Positions 26,565 through 34,381 of a DNA stretch of 64,000 bases are shown piece by piece; position 1 is the stretch's first letter; every line of letters starts with the position of its first letter. Position numbers and translations under genes: made by a program. The stretch comes from Sphingomonas corticis (GTDB taxonomy: Bacteria > Pseudomonadota > Alphaproteobacteria > Sphingomonadales > Sphingomonadaceae), in NCBI RefSeq assembly GCF_012035195.1, contig NZ_JAAVJH010000002.1:310001-374000 (forward strand), in the 5' to 3' direction. The notes below the pieces were generated by a model. That model worked only from the letters and a program-made list of their open reading frames with translations. It did no database searches and had not been told where the DNA came from.

Positions 26565-27866
26565 TCAGCGGCGCCCCAGGATGATACGCCGGGCGGTACC
26601 GACGAGGTTGCGCAACGCCGTGCCGAGCGTGCCCCGCCGCATCGCCGCACCGGTGGCCAGTCCGCGCACGTCCGGCCGTGGCTGGAACAGCAGCGCGCAG
26701 GCGGCCAGCCGCGGGATCACCAGCCGCTTCCGATTCGCCTGCGATCCCTGCATCCTGACGATCTCGCCGACCGGCAGCGGCGCGGTGACGATCGCGCCCG
26801 CCGCCCGCGCCGCCGCCAGCGCGGCGACGCCCGCCGGCGTGCGCGCCATCACCAGGCTGCGCCCGTCCTGCTCGGCGAAGGAGGGATAGCCGCTCGCGTC
26901 CTCGTACCAGGCGTCGGCGACCGCCACGTCGGCGACCCCGCCCACCGCGTCGGGACAGATCTTGCAGCGGAACTGCACTTCCTTCGACAGGTGGCCGCCC
27001 CAGCTGTCGGCGTAGCTCATCTCGCCGTGCGTCCCGTCGGCGAGATCCGCGCGCGCGGTGCCGGGCCAGCCGTGCCCGCGATAACGGAAGCGCGCGAGCT
27101 GTGCCGGGTCCAGCCCCATGGCGCGCACGATCCGGTCCGCGCCGGCATGGCTGGGCAACCCGCCGCAGAAGAAAGCGATCTTCAGCGGCACCTGCGCGTC
27201 GACGCGCGGGTCGGTGAGCGCGAGCTGGCGCAAGGCGGACACGTCGCACGGCTTGCCCACGAAGGCGAAGCGGCGGCCGGAGGCGAGCGCGGCGTCGATC
27301 TCCGCCAGCGGCGAGGAAGCGGCGTAGCGCGATCCCGCACCCGCCAGCACCTCCTCGCGCGTCGTCGACCAGTGGAGCACGTTGCGGGTCGGGCGCGCGG
27401 GGTCGGCGGCGACGTGGAGGGCGGCATCGACCGCGCCCGATTCGATCGCGCCGATCAGCAGCGCGCTGGCGACGCCGCCCGACGAGCCGACGAAGCGCAC
27501 CTCCTCGTCCGTCGCATGGCCCGTCTCGCAGGAGTGGAACGGCCCCCAATAGGGATCCACCTGCGGCGCGTCGCTCCACGCGCGGCCGCGGGCGCGCGGG
27601 CCGACCCAGGGCGCGACCGTAGCGCCGGGGCACGCCCGGGCGATCGTCCGCTCGGTCGCGGCGTCGAGGGCCGCGGACTGGCGCGGCCGGGTGTAGCCGG
27701 GCGCTACCGTCTCCAGCGCGATGCGACCGTGGGAAATCCCCGCGCACAGCCCGCAGCCGCTGCACAGCTCGCCCGCGAGCACGCGGGCCAGCGTGGGCGA
27801 GGACGGGCGCGACGCGGACGCGGCGGTCGCGGGCCGATCCGCGACCGCGGGGAGGGGATCAGCCAT
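26565..27866 (-). CDS. FrhB/coenzyme F420 hydrogenase beta-subunit family protein
   Basis: The protein has 433 residues. Near residue 35 it has ELCSGCGLCAG and, 40 residues on, ACPG, a [4Fe-4S]-binding pattern. FVGSSGGVASALL, FVGKPCDVSALRQ, FFCGGLPSH and FRCKICPDAVGGVADVAVAD are conserved in the FrhB_FdhB C-terminal family. In bacteria without F420, such proteins often occur in polysaccharide clusters, perhaps as flavin-dependent reductases acting on sugars or on a pyruvyl-type decoration; no substrate is proven. It lies between epsD and the barrel gene in the EPS operon (48- and 73-bp gaps). Confidence 0.85.
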   Translation of the reverse strand: MADPLPAVADRPATAASASRPSSPTLARVLAGELCSGCGLCAGISHGRIALETVAPGYTRPRQSAALDAATERTIARACPGATVAPWVGPRARGRAWSDAPQVDPYWGPFHSCETGHATDEEVRFVGSSGGVASALLIGAIESGAVDAALHVAADPARPTRNVLHWSTTREEVLAGAGSRYAASSPLAEIDAALASGRRFAFVGKPCDVSALRQLALTDPRVDAQVPLKIAFFCGGLPSHAGADRIVRAMGLDPAQLARFRYRGHGWPGTARADLADGTHGEMSYADSWGGHLSKEVQFRCKICPDAVGGVADVAVADAWYEDASGYPSFAEQDGRSLVMARTPAGVAALAAARAAGAIVTAPLPVGEIVRMQGSQANRKRLVIPRLAACALLFQPRPDVRGLATGAAMRRGTLGTALRNLVGTARRIILGRR

Positions 27867-27914
27867 GCCGGGAGACGTGCGGGACGCGGAACGTTGGGTG
27901 GCGGGCGGATCGGC

Positions 27915-28775
27915 TCAGTTCGCCGCAGCCTTCGGCGCGCCGGCCGCCTTGCCCGCATTCTTCGGCTGGAAGGCGGCGTTGATCTTCACGTCCTTCTGCC
28001 CTTCCTTGATGATCGCATCGAACTGCGAGCGGACCTGGCCGACCGTCTGCCGCTGGCTCAGGACCGCCTGCGCGGCGCGCTGCGCCTCCTCGCCGGTCAG
28101 TGGCGCGTCCTTGTAGCCGGTGATGCGCGAGATCTGCACGCCGCCCTGCGCGGGTGTGATGAACACCTTGTTCTCGCCCAGTGCCACGACCTTCTTGTAG
28201 ACCTCGGGCTCCACCTGCAGCGGATCGAGCGCGCCGTTGCCGCGGCGGAACGGCACCTTGTTCGCCTCCAGGAGCGCGACGATGCCGTCCATCGTCTCGA
28301 TCGGCTCCATCTGCTTCACGACCGCGGCCGAGATCTGCGGCGCCTGGATCTGCTCCAGCAGCGCGACGCGGCGCTGCGCGAACAGCTCGGGATGGTCGCG
28401 CACGTAATCGGTGGCCTGCCCCGGCCCGACCTTGGGCGCGGCGCCGACGATGGTGCCCTGCAACATCTGAATCAGCGCCAGCTCGCGCGCCTTCTGCAGC
28501 ATCATCGCGCCCTGCGGGGTCTTGTCGAGCCCCTTCTCCTCCGCCGCCTCGGCCAGCAGCTTGCGGTTGATGACCGCGCGCAGCGCCGCCGGCTGCTGCG
28601 CCGCCGCGTCCTGCGGATCGGTGCCCGCCTCGCCCAGCTCCATCCGCACCTCGGACGCGGTGATCTCCTTGCCATCGACCGTCGCGGCGACCTGCCCCTC
28701 GGGCGCACCGCCCCCGTCCTTGTTGCAGGCGACCAGGGCAGTGCAGGCGAGCAGGAGGACGGTGCAACGGTTCAT
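27915..28775 (-). CDS. EpsD-type SurA-N peptidyl-prolyl isomerase family lipoprotein
   Basis: The protein has 286 residues. The lipoprotein signal ends in LVACN (Cys at residue 17). The mature part, with VAATVDGKEITASEVRMEL and ALRAVINRKLLAEAAEEKGL, is the SurA N-terminal chaperone region as in the EpsD family of exosortase EPS clusters. A clear parvulin catalytic domain is not seen, so it is probably a chaperone for an exported EPS protein rather than an active isomerase. It is the first gene of the minus-strand EPS operon. Confidence 0.82.
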   Translation of the reverse strand: MNRCTVLLLACTALVACNKDGGGAPEGQVAATVDGKEITASEVRMELGEAGTDPQDAAAQQPAALRAVINRKLLAEAAEEKGLDKTPQGAMMLQKARELALIQMLQGTIVGAAPKVGPGQATDYVRDHPELFAQRRVALLEQIQAPQISAAVVKQMEPIETMDGIVALLEANKVPFRRGNGALDPLQVEPEVYKKVVALGENKVFITPAQGGVQISRITGYKDAPLTGEEAQRAAQAVLSQRQTVGQVRSQFDAIIKEGQKDVKINAAFQPKNAGKAAGAPKAAAN

Positions 28776-28917
28776 CGCGATTATCCTGAAAGAGAAGGCA
28801 GGTCGGCGGCAGTCGCCACTACAGAAGTTTCACGTCTTGCGCGATAGGCACGCATTCTTGAGACAAGATGAACCCCCCGGTGCGGCCCTGCGATGCCGCC
28901 ACGCGATTGGAGACCCG
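28776..28917. promoter_or_regulatory. Divergent promoter region of the EPS operon
   Basis: This 142-bp gap separates the first gene of the minus-strand EPS operon (epsD-like) from the plus-strand glycosyltransferase gene. It is relatively AT-richer than its surroundings and must hold promoters for both. I see no convincing sigma-70-like box pair or known operator. Confidence 0.4.
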
Positions 28918-29931
28918 ATGTCGTCGGCGCGCAAGCCCCTAATCTGCCTTGCCGCGTCCGGCGGCGGGCATGTCCGGCAGATCCTCGACCTGAAGCCGGT
29001 GTGGCAGGACTATCCGCACTACATCGTGACGGAGGATACCGCGCTCGGCCGCTCCATCGCCGCGGAGGAGGAGGTGCATTTCGTGCCCCACTTCGCGCTG
29101 GGCCAGGCGCGGCTGGGCAATCGCGCGGGGATGCTGGCTGCCGCGTGGCGCAGCATCGCGGCATCGTGGCGCATCGTGCGACGGCGCCGGCCGGACCTGT
29201 TCATCACCACCGGCGCGGGATCGCAGCTGTTCGTCATGCTGTTCGCGCGGCTGGCGGGAGCGACGGTGGTGCTGATCGATTCCTTCGCGCGCTTCCGCGC
29301 CCCGTCCGCGTTCGCGCGGCTCGCCGGGCGGCTGGCGCACGTGCGGATCGCGCAATCGCGGGAGAGCGCGGCGGCGTGGGGCGGGGCGCTCTCCTTCGAT
29401 CCGTTCCGCGTCAACGACGGGGATCCGCCGGTTAAGGACCCGCTGCTGTTCGCCACCGTCGGCGCGACGCTGCCGTTCGACCGGCTGGTCCAGCTGGTCG
29501 AGCACGCCCGCGACGCCGGGCTGATCGCGGAGCAGATCGTCGTCCAGCACGGGGAGGGCGGCCGCCCGGTGCCCGGCGTGCGGTCGGTCGAGGGGCTGCC
29601 CTTCGCCGAGGTGCAGGGCCTGCTGCGCCGGGCGAGCATCGTCGTGTGCCACGGCGGGACGGGCTCTCTCATCACCGCGCTGCGCGAATGGTGCCAGGTG
29701 ATCGCCGTCCCGCGCAGCTTCGCGCGCGGCGAGCATTACGACGACCACCAGGAGGAGATCGTCGACGCCTTCGAGGAGCGCGGGCTGATCCAGCGCGCGG
29801 ACGACGACGCGCAGTTCGCCGCCGCGCTGGCCGAGGCGCGGCGCCGGCCGCGGCGGTCGGCGACCACCGATCCGGCGGAGCTGATCGCCTATCTGCGCGA
29901 TCTGGCGGAGGCGACGCCCGCGCGGGGCTGA
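28918..29931 (+). CDS. Fused PssD-PssE (GelK-like) beta-glycosyltransferase
   Basis: The protein has 337 residues. The N-terminal half looks like PssD/Alg14 (ICLAASGGGHVRQILDLKP, LFITTGAGSQLF) and the C-terminal half like PssE/Alg13 (LFATVGATLPFDRLVQLVE, VVCHGGTGSLITALREW). The two halves, separate genes in Rhizobium, are fused here as in sphingan GelK/SpsK, which adds glucuronic acid to the lipid-linked glucose. The donor (probably UDP-GlcA) is inferred from that resemblance. ATG 28918 was chosen over upstream in-frame codons because the homology begins there. It is convergent with the priming transferase. Confidence 0.85.
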   Translation: MSSARKPLICLAASGGGHVRQILDLKPVWQDYPHYIVTEDTALGRSIAAEEEVHFVPHFALGQARLGNRAGMLAAAWRSIAASWRIVRRRRPDLFITTGAGSQLFVMLFARLAGATVVLIDSFARFRAPSAFARLAGRLAHVRIAQSRESAAAWGGALSFDPFRVNDGDPPVKDPLLFATVGATLPFDRLVQLVEHARDAGLIAEQIVVQHGEGGRPVPGVRSVEGLPFAEVQGLLRRASIVVCHGGTGSLITALREWCQVIAVPRSFARGEHYDDHQEEIVDAFEERGLIQRADDDAQFAAALAEARRRPRRSATTDPAELIAYLRDLAEATPARG

Positions 29932-29934
29932 TCG

Positions 29935-31332
29935 TCAGAAGGCGCGGGGGTGGACGATCACCTTCAGCGTGTTGAAGATGATCGCCACGTCGCGCCACAG
30001 CCGCCAGCCGTCGATATATTCGAGATCGGCCTGGAGCCGGTTCTCGAGATCCGACTGCTGGTGCGTCGCCCCGCGGAAGCCGCGAATCTGCGCCAGCCCC
30101 GTGATCCCCGGCTTCAGCGTGTGGCGAAGCCAGTATTTCTGCGACACCTGCCAGAACAGTTTGTCCCCGGCCAGGCTGCCGAGCGCGTGGGGACGCGGGC
30201 CGACGATGCTCATGTCGCCCTTCAGTACGTTGAACAGCTGGGGCAGCTCGTCGATGCTGGTCATGCGGATCAGGCGCCCGACGCGGGTCACCCGGTCGTC
30301 GTCGCGCGACGCGGAGCGGTTGCCGTCGTGGTCGGTCCGCGCCACGTGCATCGAGCGGAACTTGAGGATGCGGAACCGCTTGTTGCCGCGGCCCAACCGC
30401 ACCTGCGCGAACAGCACGGGACCCGGGCTGTCCAGCTTGATCGCGATCGCCACGATCAACAGCAGCGGGCCGGCAAGCAGCACCGCGGTGCCGGCGATGA
30501 CCAGGTCCATGATTCGCTTCTTCAGCCGGTTGCCCAGCGACATCGGCCCGCGCGCGACCACCACGGTGTCGGCGCCGTGGAAGCGCGAGATGCCGATCGC
30601 GCCCAGCGGATCGCCGCTGTCGAGCTGCACCTCGCTGGTCACGTGATACGCCTTCATCAGCACCGCCCAGTCGTGGCGGCGCTCCTCCGTCGCGGCCACC
30701 ACCACGCGGTCGTAGGGTTCGATCAGCACGGCCAGGCGCGACAGCATGTCGGGATCGTTGATGTCGGGCGACACGCCCGCCGCGCGGGCGTCGAACACGT
30801 GGCGGGCCCCGGGCGCGGGCGGCACGCCGTCGACGATCTGCAACTCGCCCATCAGCCCGCCGCGCACCGGCTGGACGAACAGGACGGAGAAGGTGGTCCG
30901 CAGCAACGCGATGAAGAACAATGTGCTGACGATCGCGATGCCGAATGCGACGCGCGACACCAGCGGCCCGGCATATTGGAAAAAGATCAGCAGCGCGATC
31001 GCACTGGTGGCGATCATGAACGCGCTCATGGCACGCCGCAGCGATTCCGATCGCCGGAACAGCGCATGGTGCGCGTAGGCGCCGCTGCGCAGTCCCACCA
31101 GCACGTGGATCGGCAGGATCAGCCAGCCCAGTTCGATGCCGTTGGGCGCCAGCCATTGCCAGCGACGAAACGAGCCACCCACGGCGAAGCCAGCGCGGAT
31201 CGCCGCCACGTCGCACAGCATGAGGCCGAAGTAGAGGAGCAGGCGGATGCGCTGCTTGTCCCACGCCACCCGGCGCCCCTCGCGCACCTCGCGCGTGGCG
31301 TCGCGGCTCGACGGGGGCAGCGTAGTCGCCAT
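29935..31332 (-). CDS. Undecaprenyl-phosphate sugar-1-phosphate transferase (GelB/PssY-like)
   Basis: The protein has 465 residues. The N-terminal half holds about four or five membrane helices and the C-terminal half is the bacterial sugar transferase domain: KKRIMDLVIAG, SPGPVLFAQVRLGRG, ILKFRSMHV, TSIDELPQLFNVLKGDMSI, GPRPHA and LKPGITGLAQIRG. It loads the first sugar phosphate, probably glucose, onto the lipid carrier. ATG 31332 is preferred; an in-frame ATG at 31365 would add 11 residues; neither has a strong ribosome site. Stop is 4 bp from the convergent GelK-like gene end. Confidence 0.9.
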   Translation of the reverse strand: MATTLPPSSRDATREVREGRRVAWDKQRIRLLLYFGLMLCDVAAIRAGFAVGGSFRRWQWLAPNGIELGWLILPIHVLVGLRSGAYAHHALFRRSESLRRAMSAFMIATSAIALLIFFQYAGPLVSRVAFGIAIVSTLFFIALLRTTFSVLFVQPVRGGLMGELQIVDGVPPAPGARHVFDARAAGVSPDINDPDMLSRLAVLIEPYDRVVVAATEERRHDWAVLMKAYHVTSEVQLDSGDPLGAIGISRFHGADTVVVARGPMSLGNRLKKRIMDLVIAGTAVLLAGPLLLIVAIAIKLDSPGPVLFAQVRLGRGNKRFRILKFRSMHVARTDHDGNRSASRDDDRVTRVGRLIRMTSIDELPQLFNVLKGDMSIVGPRPHALGSLAGDKLFWQVSQKYWLRHTLKPGITGLAQIRGFRGATHQQSDLENRLQADLEYIDGWRLWRDVAIIFNTLKVIVHPRAF

Positions 31333-31590
31333 CGTGTCGTCCGGTTCAGCGGGAACCCGACGCATCAGCGGCTCGCTGAGGCGGGACTTGCTGGTGTGGG
31401 GTTTGCTGATGAGGGACCGGGGACATGGCGTAGCGTTCTCCGTCGGGACGGCGGCCCGCCAGGGGGACGGGCAGCCGCGATAAGGCGGCGACCTCTCCCT
31501 ATCGTTCGAGTCTTTCCAAACCCCTTTTGCACCTCGTCGACGGCAAAGGCCAGCGCCGCGAGCGCCGAAAAAGCGCCCGCGGCGAGATCG

Positions 31591-33702
31591 TTACACGTAG
31601 GCGCCGGCACTGTCCGGCCCGTCGGGCGTCCGCGGCGCGCCGGCGAGGTCGTGGCTGAGCACCGCCACGTCCACCAGCCCTCGGGCGGCGGCGCCGGGTT
31701 GCAGGCGATAGTCGCCGCCGCCCGCGCCCGCCCCCGCCGCGGTGACGCCGCGATAGTCGACGAAGCCGGGTTCCCGACGCGCCGTGGTGCTGGTGCCGAT
31801 CAGGCTGCGCACGCCGGGCCACGCCTGAAGCTCGACGTGGGCGGTGGCCGTGGCGACGCGGAACTGCGTCAGGTTGCCGCGGCAGCCGACCCCGTGCTGA
31901 TACGCCAGGTGGCCGAGCGCCGCCGCCTCGCCGATGTCGACGTCGCCCTTCACGTTCAGCTGCACGCCGACGTCGCCCTGGTGCCACATCCGCCGATGCG
32001 TCCGCCGCACGCCGCCGGTGTCGTTGTCGTAGAAGACGTTGTAGCGCCCGGCCGATCCCTGCCCGGTGATGGTGTTGCGGCCCAGCCCGCAATGGTCGGT
32101 GTTGCCGAAGGCGGGGGCGTCGGACGAGATGCGGACCATCGGCCCCGCGCCGGTGCGTGTCAGCTCGATCAGGTTCTGCACCGCCCAGAACCCCGTCACC
32201 GTATCGCCCGCGCCGGACGCGCTGATCGCGAGCGGAGAGCCCGCGGGATTGGGGTTGAGGAAGCGGTTCTGGAACGCGATCGCGCCCTTGGTCGCATCGC
32301 GGATCGCGCCGGTACCCGGCCGCGTCAGCGTGCAGGCCAGCGTCACCCAATTCTCGTACATCGCATCGGCCAGGTCGGCCGCGACGCCGCGCATGATGCG
32401 CTGTTCGCCGTTGGCGCCGGCGGCCAGCGTCGTGCCGGCGAGACCGGTGAAGGCCACGCCGAAGAAGTAATTGTCCGATCGCGTCAGCCAGTTGCCCGAC
32501 ACGCCGTTGTTGTCGAAGGCCACGTCCTCCCACTGCAATTCCAGCCGGGCCGCGCCATCGCCGCTGAGGAAGGCCGCGCCGGTGCGGCGGACGGTCAGGT
32601 CGCGGAAGCGCAGGCAGCCGGTGGCGACCGGGCCGGTGAAGCCGGTGGAGAGCCGCGGCGCGAAGCCGGCCGCGCCCCACGTGACGATCGCGCTGGCGCG
32701 CGGCACCGCGGGATCGCGCTCGATCGTCAGCGCCGCCACGCGCTGCGTCCGCGCGGCGGCGGCGCTGGCCAGTGGAAACGTGCCCGCGCCGATGCGCACG
32801 ATCGCGCCGTCGAGGCCGGTGGTGGCGGACAGCGCCGCCTGGAGCGCATCGATCGCCCCCTTCACCGTGGCGAACGGCGCCGCCGACGCGGTGGCGGGCA
32901 CGGTGGAGATCGTGCCGCTCGCGTCGTTGCCCGCGGCTGCGACATAGGCCAGCGGCGGCGCGGCGTGGAGCGCGGGGTGCCTCAGGAAGTATCGGGCGGA
33001 GAACTCGCGCGGGGCGGCGAGCTCGGCGCTGCGCAGGACGGCGGCGGCGTCGCCGATCCAGGGATACACTTCGGCGTGGACGGTGACGAGACCCTGCGCC
33101 AGCGTCGAGACGTCGAGCGCGCAGGCGAAGACGGGCAGCGGCTGCCGGTCGCCCGGGCGCGTCGATAGCGTCGTCGCGGCGACGACCTGCGACACGACGG
33201 TCGCGCCGTCGGACGCGAGGAAGCGGACCGCGGCGACCATGCGCCCGCCTCTCGCGTCGCGGTGGAAGGCGACCACTTCCAGCGGGATCGTGTCGCCCAC
33301 CACGCGGCGGTGCGGCATCGCCCAGGCGGCGACGGGGCGCGGACTGGTTTCCGTCGACAGGTTCGCCACCCCCGCGATGGTGTCGGTGGCGTAGACATAG
33401 TCGTCCAGCGCCACCACCGCGGGCGTGTCGCTCGTCTGGTCGGGCCAGGGAAGGCGGCGGCGGCGCGTGAACAGGCGGGTGGCGGCGTGGACGGTGGGTC
33501 GCGCCTCGGCGTCGAAGCCCATCCGCGCGACCGCGATCGTTTGTGGCGCGGCGTCCGGTGCGAAGGTCGGCGGGGTGCCGGTGGCCCATCGCGCGGACCA
33601 GCCGTCCGCCTCGATCGCGGAGATGGCGGCGGCGGCCACGGGTCCGGCGATCCCGCCGCGCCGCCGCGCGCGCAGCGACAGGCCGAGCGAGAGCCCCGGC
33701 AT
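31591..33702 (-). CDS. Putative spike/fibre protein with beta-helix-like repeats
   Basis: The protein has 703 residues. N-terminus MPGLSLGLSLRARRRGG resembles the short anchors of sphingomonad phage/GTA fibres. Residues 60-230 look beta-rich, and from about residue 240 (AYVAAAGNDASGTIS) on the sequence resembles right-handed parallel beta-helix proteins, as in polysaccharide-binding tailspikes. It has no signal peptide. Its ATG shares a base with the stop of the spike-base gene, so they are translated together. I infer it is the spike fibre carried by that base (GhsB-like), recognising capsule polysaccharide. Alternatively it could be a domesticated surface lectin. Confidence 0.65.
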   Translation of the reverse strand: MPGLSLGLSLRARRRGGIAGPVAAAAISAIEADGWSARWATGTPPTFAPDAAPQTIAVARMGFDAEARPTVHAATRLFTRRRRLPWPDQTSDTPAVVALDDYVYATDTIAGVANLSTETSPRPVAAWAMPHRRVVGDTIPLEVVAFHRDARGGRMVAAVRFLASDGATVVSQVVAATTLSTRPGDRQPLPVFACALDVSTLAQGLVTVHAEVYPWIGDAAAVLRSAELAAPREFSARYFLRHPALHAAPPLAYVAAAGNDASGTISTVPATASAAPFATVKGAIDALQAALSATTGLDGAIVRIGAGTFPLASAAAARTQRVAALTIERDPAVPRASAIVTWGAAGFAPRLSTGFTGPVATGCLRFRDLTVRRTGAAFLSGDGAARLELQWEDVAFDNNGVSGNWLTRSDNYFFGVAFTGLAGTTLAAGANGEQRIMRGVAADLADAMYENWVTLACTLTRPGTGAIRDATKGAIAFQNRFLNPNPAGSPLAISASGAGDTVTGFWAVQNLIELTRTGAGPMVRISSDAPAFGNTDHCGLGRNTITGQGSAGRYNVFYDNDTGGVRRTHRRMWHQGDVGVQLNVKGDVDIGEAAALGHLAYQHGVGCRGNLTQFRVATATAHVELQAWPGVRSLIGTSTTARREPGFVDYRGVTAAGAGAGGGDYRLQPGAAARGLVDVAVLSHDLAGAPRTPDGPDSAGAYV

Positions 33703-33971
33703 CAGGCGAGCGCCACGATGTCGGCGGCGGTGGTGCCCGTCGCGCGAACGTGGCTGACGCGCAGGTCGAGGATCTGGCCGCCGGCGACGTTCTTCAGCGT
33801 GACGTCGGCGGCCGAGTCGACGCATCGCACCACCAGCGTGCCGCCGGTGCCGACGAACAGTGCGCGCGGCAGCACCGCGAGCGGCGTCGTGTCGTGCGGC
33901 GCGATCGCCACGGCGTCGCGGGCGGGATCGTTGAGCGCGCCGGCGAAGGCGGCGAAGGGATCGGTCGGCAT
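33702..33971 (-). CDS. Spike base protein, RCAP_rcc01079 (GhsA) family
   Basis: The protein has 89 residues. It begins MPTDPFAAFAGALNDPARDA and contains PRALFVGTGGTLVVRCVD, VTLKNVAGGQILDLRV and ATGTTAADIVAL, matching my memory of the small spike base protein family named for Rhodobacter capsulatus rcc01079 (GhsA). In that organism GhsA and GhsB form head spikes of the gene transfer agent and bind recipient capsule. It is coupled to the downstream fibre-like gene. The rest of the GTA-like cluster is about 16 kb away at 49475-55363. Confidence 0.8.
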   Translation of the reverse strand: MPTDPFAAFAGALNDPARDAVAIAPHDTTPLAVLPRALFVGTGGTLVVRCVDSAADVTLKNVAGGQILDLRVSHVRATGTTAADIVALA

Positions 33972-34056
33972 CGGCGGTCCTTTTCTCGCGAGAGGAAGGA
34001 CGCAGCACCTATGCCGGAAGGGACGATGTAGGACAGAACAATCGAAGAACGTGAAC

Positions 34057-34320
34057 TCAGGCGAGCGCCGCCCACGCGCCACCGATCGCCAGCCACGGCA
34101 CCAGCACCGCGGTACCGATGATGAGCAGGCGGACGCGCGCCGGGTAGCGCTCGTCCCCCGACGGCGCGGTATCGCCGAAGGATTGCAGCAGCTGCTCGTG
34201 CAGCGCGCGCGCGGGGGACGCGGACCATTCGACGGCCACCTCGCCGACCGCGACGACCTGCGCCGCGCTGGGCAGCGTGACGGAATGGACGGGTTCGATC
34301 GAGCGTGCGGGCTGGGCCAT
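34057..34320 (-). CDS. Small membrane-anchored protein of unknown function
   Basis: The protein has 87 residues. A soluble, mildly acidic N-terminal 60 residues with SPARALHEQLLQSFG is followed by a single hydrophobic helix (VRLLIIGTAVLVPWLAIGGAW) at the C-terminus. The ATG at 34320 follows a perfect GGAGG site, so expression is likely strong. I do not recognise a family. It sits between the TolC-type gene and the spike genes on the same strand, 62 bp past the TolC stop. Confidence 0.6.
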   Translation of the reverse strand: MAQPARSIEPVHSVTLPSAAQVVAVGEVAVEWSASPARALHEQLLQSFGDTAPSGDERYPARVRLLIIGTAVLVPWLAIGGAWAALA

Positions 34321-34381
34321 GAATACCTCCGAGAGCGCGACCATCGCCTCGTCGTCGTGAAGGGAGCGTGAAAGGCGAGGG

